A stretch of DNA of 23,361 nt. It comes from Oceanospirillaceae bacterium UBA1126. GTDB lineage: Bacteria > Pseudomonadota > Gammaproteobacteria > Pseudomonadales > Balneatricaceae. Positions 8,671-16,095 of this stretch are shown piece by piece. The stretch spans positions 7,528 to 30,888 of the forward strand of contig DCAT01000161.1 in the NCBI GenBank assembly GCA_002312935.1, in the 5' to 3' direction. The position numbers were made by a program, and so were the translations under genes. The notes under the pieces are model-generated. The model was given only the letters and a program-made list of their open reading frames with translations. It did not search any database and was not told the origin of the DNA. Position 1 is the stretch's first letter. Each line of letters begins with the position of its first letter.

Positions 8671-8691
8671 CCCAGGTATTGAAACCCTGGG
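8671..8691. repeat. Short hairpin
   Basis: CCCAGG at 8671-8676 pairs with CCTGGG at 8686-8691 over a 9-nt loop. There is no T-run, so its role is unknown; it is one of a group of inverted repeats in this stretch. Confidence 0.4.
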
Positions 8692-8741
8692 TGAATTGGA
8701 GATAATTGTTCATACATTAAGCCTGATTAACTTATCCTTTC

Positions 8742-8807
8742 GTCTAACTTTAAGCCGGTATGGACACATATGATGGTGTCCAAGCAACGGGCCGGCTATG
8801 GTTAGAT
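8742..8807 (+). repeat. Three-step inverted repeat with attC-like core boxes
   Basis: The outer boxes are GTCTAAC (8742-8748) and GTTAGAT (8801-8807). They fit the integron attC consensus RYYYAAC...GTTRRRY, and as I remember them they are the same boxes as in aadA cassettes. Inside, AGCCGG (8753-8758) pairs with CCGGCT (8792-8797), and then TGGACAC (8761-8767) pairs with GTGTCCA (8776-8782). The 66-nt length is in the attC range. Against this, the spacers between outer and inner boxes are 4 and 3 nt instead of the usual 5-6, and no unpaired extra-helical base interrupts the inner box. It ends 14 nt beyond the dadA stop, so it could also be a dadA terminator-like hairpin. Confidence 0.35.
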
Positions 8808-8821
8808 ATAGGCGTTTAAAT

Positions 8822-10075
8822 TTAAGTGTTGAGTAGGAATGGGCTCATATTTATTTGGGGTTTTTTCTTGGCTATAATATCTGCAACTATTTTTCCTGTA
8901 CCACAAGCTAAGGTCCATCCCAAGTTGCCATGACCGACATTGAGATATAAGTTTGGTATCGGAGAAGGGCCTAGTATAGGTAGTGATGAAGGGGTCATGG
9001 GCCGCAACCCTGTCCAATATTTAGCAGCGCTATAATCGGCCACATTGGGAAGAATCTCTTTGGCCAAATCTAAAATTCCTTGAAAATTTTCTTGTTTATA
9101 ATTAGTATCAAATCCATCAAAAACTGCTGATGAAGACATCCGAAGGCGGTCTCCAAAAATAGATAATGCAACGAGCCTATCAGTATCATCAAACCCAGAC
9201 ATGGGCTTTATTTTTGTATTGATTAAAGGGGCTGTTATTGAAAACCCTTTTATTGGGCAGATCGGTAATTTAATATTAAGCTGTGTTGATAAAATGCCGC
9301 TTTGGGCGCCAGCTGCCAGCACATATGCATCTGCTTTAAACTCCCCTTTAGACGTTAAAACACTTGAAATTTTATTATCTTTTTGGCATATTTTTTCAAC
9401 GCTAGCGCCCCATATAAATTGGCATTCTGTATTTTTTATGCACCAGTGTGCTAGTTCTAGAGAAAACTTGGCAGAGTCGCCCGTTTTGCAATTAGGCGAA
9501 AAAACAGCGCCGGCATACGTTTGGCTATTGGCTTGAAGCAAAGGCAGTTTCTCATGCAGAGCGCCCCGATCCAGTAATTCTAATTTAAGCCCTCGGTCTT
9601 CTAAAAAGTTAAAATGACGACTCAACTTTTCTAAACCACTGGGGCTTCTACTTGCATAGGCTATGCCTTGGTGACTAGCGTCAAAGTTTATCTGTGTTTC
9701 TAGCTGCAATTTGGCCAACATATCGATGGAATATTGTGCTAATTGGAACTTTGAACCTGAATTTTCAACCCACTGGCTGCTTCGGCATTGAGACAAAAAG
9801 GATGCGGTCCAACGCCATAATGTAGGATCCATATGTAACTTATATTGAATACCGAGTTGCGGTTTTAATAGAGATTTAATCGCTACCTTTAAAGCAGAGG
9901 GTGACGCCCAGGCAAACGCATCACTGGGGCTTAAAAGGCCAGCATTTCCAGCTGTTGCACCAAAATCCCCATCTCTTTCTTGGGCTTCTAAAACAGTGAC
10001 ACTGAGTCCTTTTTGCGACAGATAGTAAGCCGTTGCTACCCCAACAACGCCTCCTCCAATAACGAGTATATTCAT
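8822..10075 (-). CDS. dadA: FAD-dependent D-amino-acid dehydrogenase (DadA-like)
   Basis: DAO-family flavoenzyme, 417 aa. It starts with the FAD-binding NILVIGGGVVGVATAYYL and VTVLEAQ, has GATAGNAGLLSPSDAFAW near residue 55, and ends with GLRPMTPSSLPILG and GHGNLGWTLACGTG, all typical of DadA, which deaminates D-amino acids to 2-oxo acids and feeds electrons to the membrane chain. The frame is open to a GTG at 10168, but FAD-binding proteins of this family begin right at the beta strand, so the ATG at 10075 was chosen; the Shine-Dalgarno is poor (GAG about 10 nt upstream). The gene is divergent from an MlrC-like peptidase and may work with it. The substrate could be another D-amino acid or a related secondary amine. 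Confidence 0.82.
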   Translation of the reverse strand: MNILVIGGGVVGVATAYYLSQKGLSVTVLEAQERDGDFGATAGNAGLLSPSDAFAWASPSALKVAIKSLLKPQLGIQYKLHMDPTLWRWTASFLSQCRSSQWVENSGSKFQLAQYSIDMLAKLQLETQINFDASHQGIAYASRSPSGLEKLSRHFNFLEDRGLKLELLDRGALHEKLPLLQANSQTYAGAVFSPNCKTGDSAKFSLELAHWCIKNTECQFIWGASVEKICQKDNKISSVLTSKGEFKADAYVLAAGAQSGILSTQLNIKLPICPIKGFSITAPLINTKIKPMSGFDDTDRLVALSIFGDRLRMSSSAVFDGFDTNYKQENFQGILDLAKEILPNVADYSAAKYWTGLRPMTPSSLPILGPSPIPNLYLNVGHGNLGWTLACGTGKIVADIIAKKKPQINMSPFLLNT

Positions 10076-10191
10076 AGTGGTACTCAAAAAAAAATCGTTA
10101 AAAATTTGCACACATGATATAAAAAGACAATAAAATATTTTGTTCAAAGAGCTTAGCTTAGTCACCAAAAAAATAAAAGGAAGAGCTAATA

Positions 10192-11667
10192 ATGACTTTT
10201 AAAATACTCAGCGCAGAGTTTTCTCATGAAACAAATACGTTTAATGTTTATCCGACAACATTAGTTAGTTTTAGTAATCATGTATTACTCAACGGTAAGC
10301 AGGCTATAGCTCAGCGGGGAAACAAAAACACTGAATTGGCAGGATTATTGGATGTCGGTGCCGAGCACAACTGGCAAATAGAGCACTGCTTTAGTGCCTC
10401 AGCTGGGCCAGGAGGCAAAGTAACAAGCCATGCTTTTGATGAAATATTAAAACCTCTGGAACACCGTTTTTCTGAGCAGTGGGACGGTGTTTTTTTGATG
10501 TTGCACGGTGCTATGGTGACTGATTTTTGTGATGATGGTGAAGGAGAAATACTGCGCAGAGTACGTGCAGTTTTGGGTCCAAATATTCCAATAGCTGTCA
10601 CCTTAGATCCCCATGCAAATGTGACACTACAAATGTGTCAATTGGCACAAATTTTAGTTTCCTTTAATACCTATCCCCACGTAGACATGCGTGAGACAGG
10701 ACAGCGTGCTGCGCAAATTTTACAGCGTGCGCTAGTTAAAGAAATTCAGCCACAAACACTTCGCGCCCACAGGCCAATGCTAGAAGAAATTAATGGTGGC
10801 AGAACTGATATAGGGCCGATGATCGAACGACATACATTGGCAAGAAAATATGAACAGCAGGCTGATGTCTACGCAGTGAGTATCAATGGTGCTTTTGCCA
10901 GTGCTGATATCAGTGCATTAGGCCCTACAGTACTGATATGTTGCTCTGGCGACACTGCGATCTATCTGGAACAGGCAGAAAATATAGCTGAAGATATCTG
11001 GGCTAAGCGGGATCAAGTATTGAACATTTATTACAACTGTACCGAAGTTGCAGATATAGCAAGCAAGTGGCCTGGGCTCAGACAAGAAGGCCCATTAATT
11101 ATTGCTGACTATGCAGATAACCCAGGTGCAGGGGCTTATGGTGATAGTACTGCACTATTAAAGGCGCTTTTAGATAGCAACATTAAAAATGCCTGTTTCG
11201 GACCATTGGTTGACCCACAAGCTGTTTCAGAGTTACAAAGCCATAAATTAGGGACTCAAGTAGGTATTAATATTGGCGGGAAAGTAGAGCCAAAAATGGG
11301 AGGTGGCCCACTTCAAGTCAATGCACAAATCATTTGGCAAGGGAATGGTTTAGTAGTGGGAACTGGTCCAATGATCGCTGGGTTGCATAAAAACTTCGGG
11401 GACTGCGTGGTATTAAAAATACAAGACATTGAAGTACTTCTTGTAAGTATTGCTCAGCAGATGTTGGATCTTAATCAGTTTCAAACGTTTGGTATCGACC
11501 CACGGGGAAAAACTGTGGTTGCTCTAAAATCTATGCAGCACTTTCGAGCGGCGTTCGAACCCATAGCTGGATCGATCATCGTTTGTGACAGTGGCGCACT
11601 TTGTACCGTAAATTATAAAGCGCTGAACTATAAAAAGGTACCGCGACCCATTTACCCCTTGGACTAA
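10192..11667 (+). CDS. M81-family metallopeptidase (MlrC-like)
   Basis: Relative of MlrC, the zinc enzyme that splits linearised microcystin peptides. The N-terminal M81 domain (residues 1-295) starts FKILSAEFSHETNTF and carries LMLHGAM (H105), LDPHANV (D139, H141) and YPHVDMRETG (H163). The spacing of H105, D139, H141 and H163 is the same as that of the residues I recall as functional in MlrC, and E13 is a candidate for its glutamate. The C-terminal MlrC domain begins about residue 300 with IADYADNPGAGAYGDST. The 491-residue length is normal. AAGGA lies about 10 nt before the ATG. The natural substrate is not known for most members; the divergent DadA-like gene suggests D-residue-containing peptides or derivatives, which is an inference. 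Confidence 0.85.
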   Translation: MTFKILSAEFSHETNTFNVYPTTLVSFSNHVLLNGKQAIAQRGNKNTELAGLLDVGAEHNWQIEHCFSASAGPGGKVTSHAFDEILKPLEHRFSEQWDGVFLMLHGAMVTDFCDDGEGEILRRVRAVLGPNIPIAVTLDPHANVTLQMCQLAQILVSFNTYPHVDMRETGQRAAQILQRALVKEIQPQTLRAHRPMLEEINGGRTDIGPMIERHTLARKYEQQADVYAVSINGAFASADISALGPTVLICCSGDTAIYLEQAENIAEDIWAKRDQVLNIYYNCTEVADIASKWPGLRQEGPLIIADYADNPGAGAYGDSTALLKALLDSNIKNACFGPLVDPQAVSELQSHKLGTQVGINIGGKVEPKMGGGPLQVNAQIIWQGNGLVVGTGPMIAGLHKNFGDCVVLKIQDIEVLLVSIAQQMLDLNQFQTFGIDPRGKTVVALKSMQHFRAAFEPIAGSIIVCDSGALCTVNYKALNYKKVPRPIYPLD

Positions 11668-12115
11668 CGTTACTAATATGTAGTGCATAGCGCATGAATA
11701 CACATGCTTAAGCTTAGTTTCCCTTAGGCCTAGATTTGCGCTAGCATTAAAAACAAACCATTGCTTTTTTTACCCTGATAATACGAAATTTAACACCTGT
11801 TATGGCGCTTATAGGGAGTGGCTTTACAATACTTTACTGAGCCTAAGCTACCTTGAACAGGTAGGCTCTGATCTAATAGCGTTAAGACTTTTCCATACAT
11901 TATCTTGCCTAAATACGTTAATGGAATTTTAAGTAGTTCGTGGCCTAGTAGTTCGTTTGGTGGTGCTAAGATGGACAATAAACCACTAGTCGGTTAATAG
12001 TGTGAAAAGCTCGATATTAGGTACCAATTGTTTGATCAGCTTCACGAGACGTTAGTTTCAAAATCTTTTCAGCAATCTGGTATCATCTATTAATAGCATA
12101 ATGTCTTAGAGCGAA
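11668..12115. other. Intergenic stretch without a recognisable gene
   Basis: 448 nt between the M81 peptidase and the small-membrane-protein cluster. A 62-codon minus-strand frame (11790-11978) begins with TTG, lacks a ribosome-binding site and matches nothing I know. The only supported element is the promoter-like site at its right end (12078-12086). Confidence 0.6.
12078..12086 (+). promoter_or_regulatory. Candidate extended -10 promoter of the small-membrane-protein cluster
   Basis: TATCAT at 12081-12086 (5/6 match) is preceded by TG at the extended -10 position (12078-12079). The -35 is weak (TTCAAA, 18 nt upstream), as is common with extended -10 sites. Transcription would begin near 12093, about 23 nt before the ATG at 12116. 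Confidence 0.35.
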
Positions 12116-12376
12116 ATGAAAACTAAACTCGAAGTAATGAATGATGAAAACAAAGTATCCCCACCCGCTGCTCAAACGAATCGCTTGAGCCTTTTACGAT
12201 TGGCTGGCTGGTTGGGTGTGATAATTGCGGCTCCGTTTTTTTTGTGGGTGCCACTTGGGTTAACAGCCTTGGTTCCTTCCATGGTAGAAGTGTTTGGTCT
12301 TGTGGGTCTTCGCATTCCAGCAGCGATTACGATCGCTGGACTGTTGTTAGCCTCAGTTGGGTTCCACCAAGTTTAG
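12116..12376 (+). CDS. Small predicted membrane protein, 86 aa
   Basis: Not recognised. A charged, hydrophilic N-terminus of about 28 residues is followed by two hydrophobic helices, about residues 28-52 (LAGWLGVIIAAPFFLWVPLG) and 58-82 (GLRIPAAITIAGLLLASVG). Short PxxxW and proline-rich turns between the helices suggest a hairpin in the inner membrane. An alternative start is the ATG at 12137 (79 aa); neither has a strong ribosome-binding site. First of three small membrane-protein frames on the plus strand, with a candidate promoter directly upstream. No function can be assigned. Confidence 0.6.
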   Translation: MKTKLEVMNDENKVSPPAAQTNRLSLLRLAGWLGVIIAAPFFLWVPLGLTALVPSMVEVFGLVGLRIPAAITIAGLLLASVGFHQV

Positions 12377-12434
12377 AAGGGAGGATCCGGGCCCTTATTC
12401 GGACAAACGTTAACTATTAGGTAAGGAAATTAGT

Positions 12435-12620
12435 ATGTTCAAACTATCAGATTTATTCATCTTGCTGGCGGTTGCCGTGTCCTTTGCAGTTTCTGGTTTG
12501 CTCTGGTTTGAGGGGAAACAGATAGAGGGATTATTCACTGCCATATGGGTGCCATCCATACTGGCCTTTGGTATCTACTTTAAATTATCTAGTCTCCTAG
12601 CTCGGAGGAATGAGTCATGA
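12435..12620 (+). CDS. Small predicted membrane protein, 61 aa
   Basis: Not recognised. Two hydrophobic helices, about residues 5-25 (DLFILLAVAVSFAVSGLLWF) and 32-53 (GLFTAIWVPSILAFGIYF), are joined by a short charged loop (EGKQIE), with a basic tail (ARRNES). AAGGA lies 8 nt before the ATG, good evidence that it is translated. It follows the previous small gene by 58 nt and overlaps the next one by 4 nt (ATGA), so the second and third are translationally coupled. Confidence 0.7.
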   Translation: MFKLSDLFILLAVAVSFAVSGLLWFEGKQIEGLFTAIWVPSILAFGIYFKLSSLLARRNES

Positions 12621-12763
12621 TTGCTGACAACTTGTTTAATATTGCCATGTTTGTATTTGCCATGATGTCTATAGGGCTTGTGTTAACTTTCTTAGAATTT
12701 CGTTTTGGCGCACCAAGGCGACAGCAAGACCGTGCCGACAGGAATAAAGAGTCTGACGACTGA
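12617..12763 (+). CDS. Very small predicted membrane protein, 48 aa
   Basis: Not recognised, and short enough to be missed by usual gene callers. One hydrophobic helix, about residues 5-27 (NLFNIAMFVFAMMSIGLVLT), is followed by a highly charged tail (RRQQDRADRNKESDD), so N-out/C-in topology is likely. The ATG overlaps the stop of the preceding gene as ATGA, and a strong GGAGG sits 8-9 nt upstream inside that gene. This arrangement supports real translation and a joint function with the 61-aa protein, for example as small subunits of a membrane complex. Confidence 0.65.
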   Translation: MIADNLFNIAMFVFAMMSIGLVLTFLEFRFGAPRRQQDRADRNKESDD

Positions 12764-12873
12764 GATGGGTCAGTTAGTTGGGTTAACTCTACACTAGGCG
12801 CTATTTATAAACATGGCGTTAGCATAGAGAGAGAGGGAACTCCATTAGACTCATTCGGTTATGAGTTTAATGT

Positions 12874-13917
12874 TTACTGGTAACTCTCTAACTCTGTTTT
12901 GAGGAGCTGTAAAACCTGTAAACAGGGAAGAGAGCGTATTTTTTTAAAATTCTGTCCAGCCCAATGGCTTACAAACTCCCCACTAGAAGTGGCTTCTGCG
13001 GTCTTTCTCAAGTGGGCAGTCAGGGAGTTCTGTGCTGGGAACGGCAGAGTAGGCTTGTTTTTCATTAGATGTATAAACCTATTATTTATTCCTCTAGCGG
13101 GCCTGCCAGAAAAAGCCTGAGTGATTTTTGTTTGTCTATCATGGCTGTTGAGTAAGTATTGCTTATGAATAGTGCTGGTTCCTGCTTCTGGACAGCACAA
13201 AAAAGCAGTACCCAATTGTGCCGCACTGGCGCCAAGGTTCATTACGCGCCTAATATCTGCCCCATCCATCAGCCCACCAGCAGCAACTAACGGTAAAGAC
13301 ACTGTTTTGCGTAGCCTTAAAAGAAGGTTTTCAAGTGTGAGCTCATGATCCTCACTTTCTAGATCGAATACACCCCGATGCCCACCAGCCTCAATACCTT
13401 GAGCGACAATAAAATCAGCCCCAGCGTTAGCCACAGTAATTGCTTCAGCCTCACTCGTCGCTGTTATTCCTACTTTAATTCCTAGAGACTTCGCTTTTTC
13501 TATAATGCAAAGATCAGGAACCCCTAGATGAAAAGTTAGGATAGAGGGACGGTTCTCCCATATGGGGTCTAATTGGTCATTCAGTGATGGAAAAAAAGGA
13601 AATGAGGGCACTGTAAATTCAACACCTTCATTAAATGGTAACGAAGTTAATGCTTCAATACAGGTGTTTTGAATGTTTTTGTTTGGAAGTTTTATATCTT
13701 TAAAGACAAAAAAATTAGCATTTATATGCCCAGATGTCAGTTTTTTTGTACTTAGTAGAGACTTTTCTATATTTTCAGGTGTGGTGTAAGCAAAGCCAAA
13801 ACTGCCTACTCCACCAAAGTTAGCCACTGCACTTGCTAATTCAGGAGTGTTTACTCCACCTGCCATAGGGGCCTGTATAATGGGGCTTTTTAAGTCATTA
13901 AATTCAAATGTGTTCAT
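12874..13917 (-). CDS. Nitronate monooxygenase-like flavoprotein (NPD family)
   Basis: FMN-dependent TIM-barrel enzyme of the 2-nitropropane dioxygenase/nitronate monooxygenase family, 347 aa. Visible are PIIQAPMAGGV at the first strand, FIVAQGIEAGGHRG with H180 in the place of the catalytic histidine of class I enzymes, VAAGGLMDGADI for phosphate binding, and QLGTAFLCCPEAGTS. It would oxidise alkyl nitronates such as propionate 3-nitronate, although many family members have other or unknown substrates. The ATG has no Shine-Dalgarno but a -10 box exactly 7 nt upstream, suggesting a leaderless message. It is on the same strand as blh but 233 nt away, so it is probably an independent unit. Confidence 0.85.
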   Translation of the reverse strand: MNTFEFNDLKSPIIQAPMAGGVNTPELASAVANFGGVGSFGFAYTTPENIEKSLLSTKKLTSGHINANFFVFKDIKLPNKNIQNTCIEALTSLPFNEGVEFTVPSFPFFPSLNDQLDPIWENRPSILTFHLGVPDLCIIEKAKSLGIKVGITATSEAEAITVANAGADFIVAQGIEAGGHRGVFDLESEDHELTLENLLLRLRKTVSLPLVAAGGLMDGADIRRVMNLGASAAQLGTAFLCCPEAGTSTIHKQYLLNSHDRQTKITQAFSGRPARGINNRFIHLMKNKPTLPFPAQNSLTAHLRKTAEATSSGEFVSHWAGQNFKKIRSLPCLQVLQLLKTELESYQ

Positions 13918-13924
13918 GGGTAAT

Positions 13925-13953
13925 AGTATAGATACGTCTCATTAAGGGCACAA
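13925..13953 (-). promoter_or_regulatory. Candidate leaderless promoter of the nitronate monooxygenase gene
   Basis: On the minus strand, TTGTGC (13948-13953) and TATACT (13925-13930) are 17 nt apart. The -10 ends 7 nt before the A of the ATG at 13917, so transcription would begin at or within a base of the start codon. No ribosome-binding site fits in between. Confidence 0.45.
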
Positions 13954-14150
13954 GTTTTAGCATTATATAATCGGGTTGTCAGCAGGCTACACAACATAAA
14001 TAGGGCCATTAAAATGATTCTTGGCTGCACAATATACGGCGTGCAATGTTATTTATAAGGCTAAATCTTATGCCTCTTGGGGCTAAGCACCCGTATTTTT
14101 TCGCACTTTTACCCTTTTACATGAGTTGCCAAAACATTATTTTTGAATGG

Positions 14151-14981
14151 TCATGGCCATAGGTTAGGGCGTTTTAGTTTGTCTGCAAAGTCTACCAATA
14201 ACATGTGGGGTACAGTGAGCGCGGCCAGACCAATAAAAGTTATTTGTATAAGCGCTGTAGTAAAAGACTGTTGAAAAACTATGTAAAACCCGAGCGCAGC
14301 AACCCAGGCTGCCACAGAGTAAATAACAGCCTCTATTAAACTGCGCCGGCGTTCACTTTCTTGTTTAAGGCTGCGCCATATTCGCAGGGTATGGCAACGA
14401 CTGTGCCATACACAAAAATACAGGGCAAAACTAACCAGTGGCGACAGCCAAAATACTAATATTAATACTATGATTAGATTAAGTAATGGTTTGCGCCACG
14501 CTGGGTAAATAGTGGCATAACCACAGTAAACAGCGAAGCAGGCTAGCCATGGTAAAAATAGTAGGCTAACGGCATTCATGAGCATTGTTGTGCCCACTTC
14601 ACCCACCAAAAGGGTAAATAATGGCTGCACCTGTAATGACTGTAGGTTGGGAATGGCAATAGGCACTAGGCCACCATGTGCCAACAAGGGGAGCCATCTA
14701 TAGAGAGGTTTTTCTGCTAGGGTTGATTTTGTAGTTACAATGTCACTACTACCAAAATGTAGCCCTGAGATTGTTAGGAATACGGCCAACCCCAGCAATG
14801 GCCATTGCCACCAAACCCATATCACCAAAGCTGCCAGAAGGACGTAAGTTATATTGAACCCAAACCATGAAATAAATCCTTTGGGCCACCCACTGCGGCG
14901 GGCTATAGCGCCATCTAGGCCGCCATGGGGCACACCAAACAGCAGCACTGCACTCATAGCTAAGACGTCTAGGCTAGTCAT
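14151..14981 (-). CDS. blh: Beta-carotene 15,15'-dioxygenase (Blh)
   Basis: Integral membrane enzyme of the Brp/Blh family that cleaves beta-carotene into two molecules of retinal for the opsin. It has 276 aa with several hydrophobic helices. H19 (GVPHGGLDGA), H75 (SGLHFGSSD), H193 and H197 (CVWHSRCH) match in order and spacing the iron-binding histidines reported for marine Blh; H259 (VPHMLLVDF) is also typical. The start overlaps the end of crtY by 8 nt, with no separate ribosome-binding site, so it is coupled. Last gene of the opsin/retinal cluster; weak inverted repeats follow in 13918-14150 but no clear terminator. Confidence 0.96.
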   Translation of the reverse strand: MTSLDVLAMSAVLLFGVPHGGLDGAIARRSGWPKGFISWFGFNITYVLLAALVIWVWWQWPLLGLAVFLTISGLHFGSSDIVTTKSTLAEKPLYRWLPLLAHGGLVPIAIPNLQSLQVQPLFTLLVGEVGTTMLMNAVSLLFLPWLACFAVYCGYATIYPAWRKPLLNLIIVLILVFWLSPLVSFALYFCVWHSRCHTLRIWRSLKQESERRRSLIEAVIYSVAAWVAALGFYIVFQQSFTTALIQITFIGLAALTVPHMLLVDFADKLKRPNLWP

Positions 14982-16095
14982 GGCTAAAACATTGCTTCAG
15001 TGCAGCTTTTATAAATGGTCGTTTGGGTATGGCGTATATTACTTTTAGCCATTCAATGACCCCTGCGTTACCCAGCATAAAGTGTGAAAATTGGTCAGCA
15101 TCAAGCGCCCTAGCTGTTGCCATAAAAAAACTAACCCCCTGATCTGGTTGCGCCTTAAGAGCTCGATTAAAGACCTTATCCATAAAAATTAAGCGCTTAG
15201 AAAATGCTTTGGGTAAGTGAGGACTGCCAACCGTGATAGATGCAGCCAGTGCAGACATCTGTGTTTGAATGGTACTAAAGGCATAGCCAGAAGAAAGCCG
15301 CACTGCACCGCCAGCAGCACCAATATGATTAATTTCAGAATTGTGCGGCGCCACTGTTGCCATAGAGATAACGCCAAACTCTTCCCTCACCTTCGACTGC
15401 ACCTGCATGTTGCGTTCAGCAAGCCAGCCACTGATGGCGCTGCGATACCAATCTTTGTCTTCTATGTGTGTTGAAATCATTGTTGATTCGACCAGTAAAT
15501 GGCGATCTGAGTAGGGCAGCACATAAATAAAGTGTAAGCCTCTAGATTGGTCTACACGAAAGTCCATCAAGGTGGCAATGTCAGCATTCTCTATCGGTTC
15601 GGCAAGGATTATTTCCCAACCTATAAAATGCTGACACAGGCTATTGTCTTCAAGTTTTGGTGGGCGGCTATCATAAATTGTCTTCGCCCTATAATGCTGA
15701 CCCCCAGCCTCAAATTGTCCACCACCACTCTTAGCAACCAGGTTCTCAACCGATGCCCTGACCAGATTTATAGGCGCTTTCAAATTAGTTTCACAGTGGT
15801 TTAAATATTTTTCTGCACTCAAAGCGGTGTAGCAATAGTGGTCACTTTGGTGAACGACCTCGTGATTATGATCAATAATACGCCATTGATCCCAGCTACC
15901 CTGGACAGATGTGCTCAATTTTTTTAGTTGAGATTCGTTTGCCCAAAGAGCCCAACTACAATCTCGCTCAGCCGCTGTGCTTGGCTCAAACACTGTGGCA
16001 GGGGAACCATTTAGCTTGGTCGCTAGCGCCATTCCAGCACTGCCACCACCGATGATAGCAATGTTTAACTCTATAGTTTCATCTGGGCTGAACAC
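14974..16095 (-). CDS. crtY: Lycopene beta-cyclase (CrtY)
   Basis: Flavoprotein that cyclises both ends of lycopene to give beta-carotene. The dinucleotide-binding motif NIAIIGGGSAGMALA is at residues 11-25. FIYVLPYSDRHLLVESTM and GAAGGAVRLSSGYAFSTIQ are typical of the CrtY family. 373 aa, normal. The start codon is GTG, with AGGGA about 8 nt upstream inside crtB, and the gene overlaps crtB by 17 nt. No in-frame ATG lies before the FAD motif, so the GTG start is well supported. Confidence 0.95.
   Translation of the reverse strand: MFSPDETIELNIAIIGGGSAGMALATKLNGSPATVFEPSTAAERDCSWALWANESQLKKLSTSVQGSWDQWRIIDHNHEVVHQSDHYCYTALSAEKYLNHCETNLKAPINLVRASVENLVAKSGGGQFEAGGQHYRAKTIYDSRPPKLEDNSLCQHFIGWEIILAEPIENADIATLMDFRVDQSRGLHFIYVLPYSDRHLLVESTMISTHIEDKDWYRSAISGWLAERNMQVQSKVREEFGVISMATVAPHNSEINHIGAAGGAVRLSSGYAFSTIQTQMSALAASITVGSPHLPKAFSKRLIFMDKVFNRALKAQPDQGVSFFMATARALDADQFSHFMLGNAGVIEWLKVIYAIPKRPFIKAALKQCFSHD

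Larger units (their letters stand above)
8266..8821. other. Gene-poor stretch with several inverted repeats
   Basis: This 556-nt stretch lies downstream of both araC and dadA and shows no convincing gene on either strand. It holds an AT-rich palindrome at 8301-8317 (TATAAAA, 3 nt, TTTTATA), a palindrome around GGTTTTCAAAAACC near 8620, a hairpin CCCAGG (8671-8676) with CCTGGG (8686-8691), and the larger attC-like structure at 8742-8807. A 78-codon minus-strand frame (8287-8523) starts at GTG without a ribosome-binding site and is not accepted. Confidence 0.6.

Noticed and set aside
10076..10168. N-terminal extension of the DadA-like protein with a hydrophobic stretch, possibly a signal or anchor
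   Set aside because: The FAD-binding strand begins exactly at the ATG at 10075, as in the family; the extension begins at GTG and is low-complexity AT-rich.
11790..11978. 62-codon minus-strand frame
   Set aside because: TTG start, no ribosome-binding site and no recognisable similarity.
12764..12873. GGCGC...GGCGTTAGC segment as a second attC-like site
   Set aside because: The boxes do not fit RYYYAAC/GTTRRRY and no nested stems are present.
13950..14150. Small inverted repeats after blh (ATAAG...CTTAT, TGCAC...GTGCA) as a terminator
   Set aside because: Stems of 5 bp without a T-tract are too weak to call a terminator.
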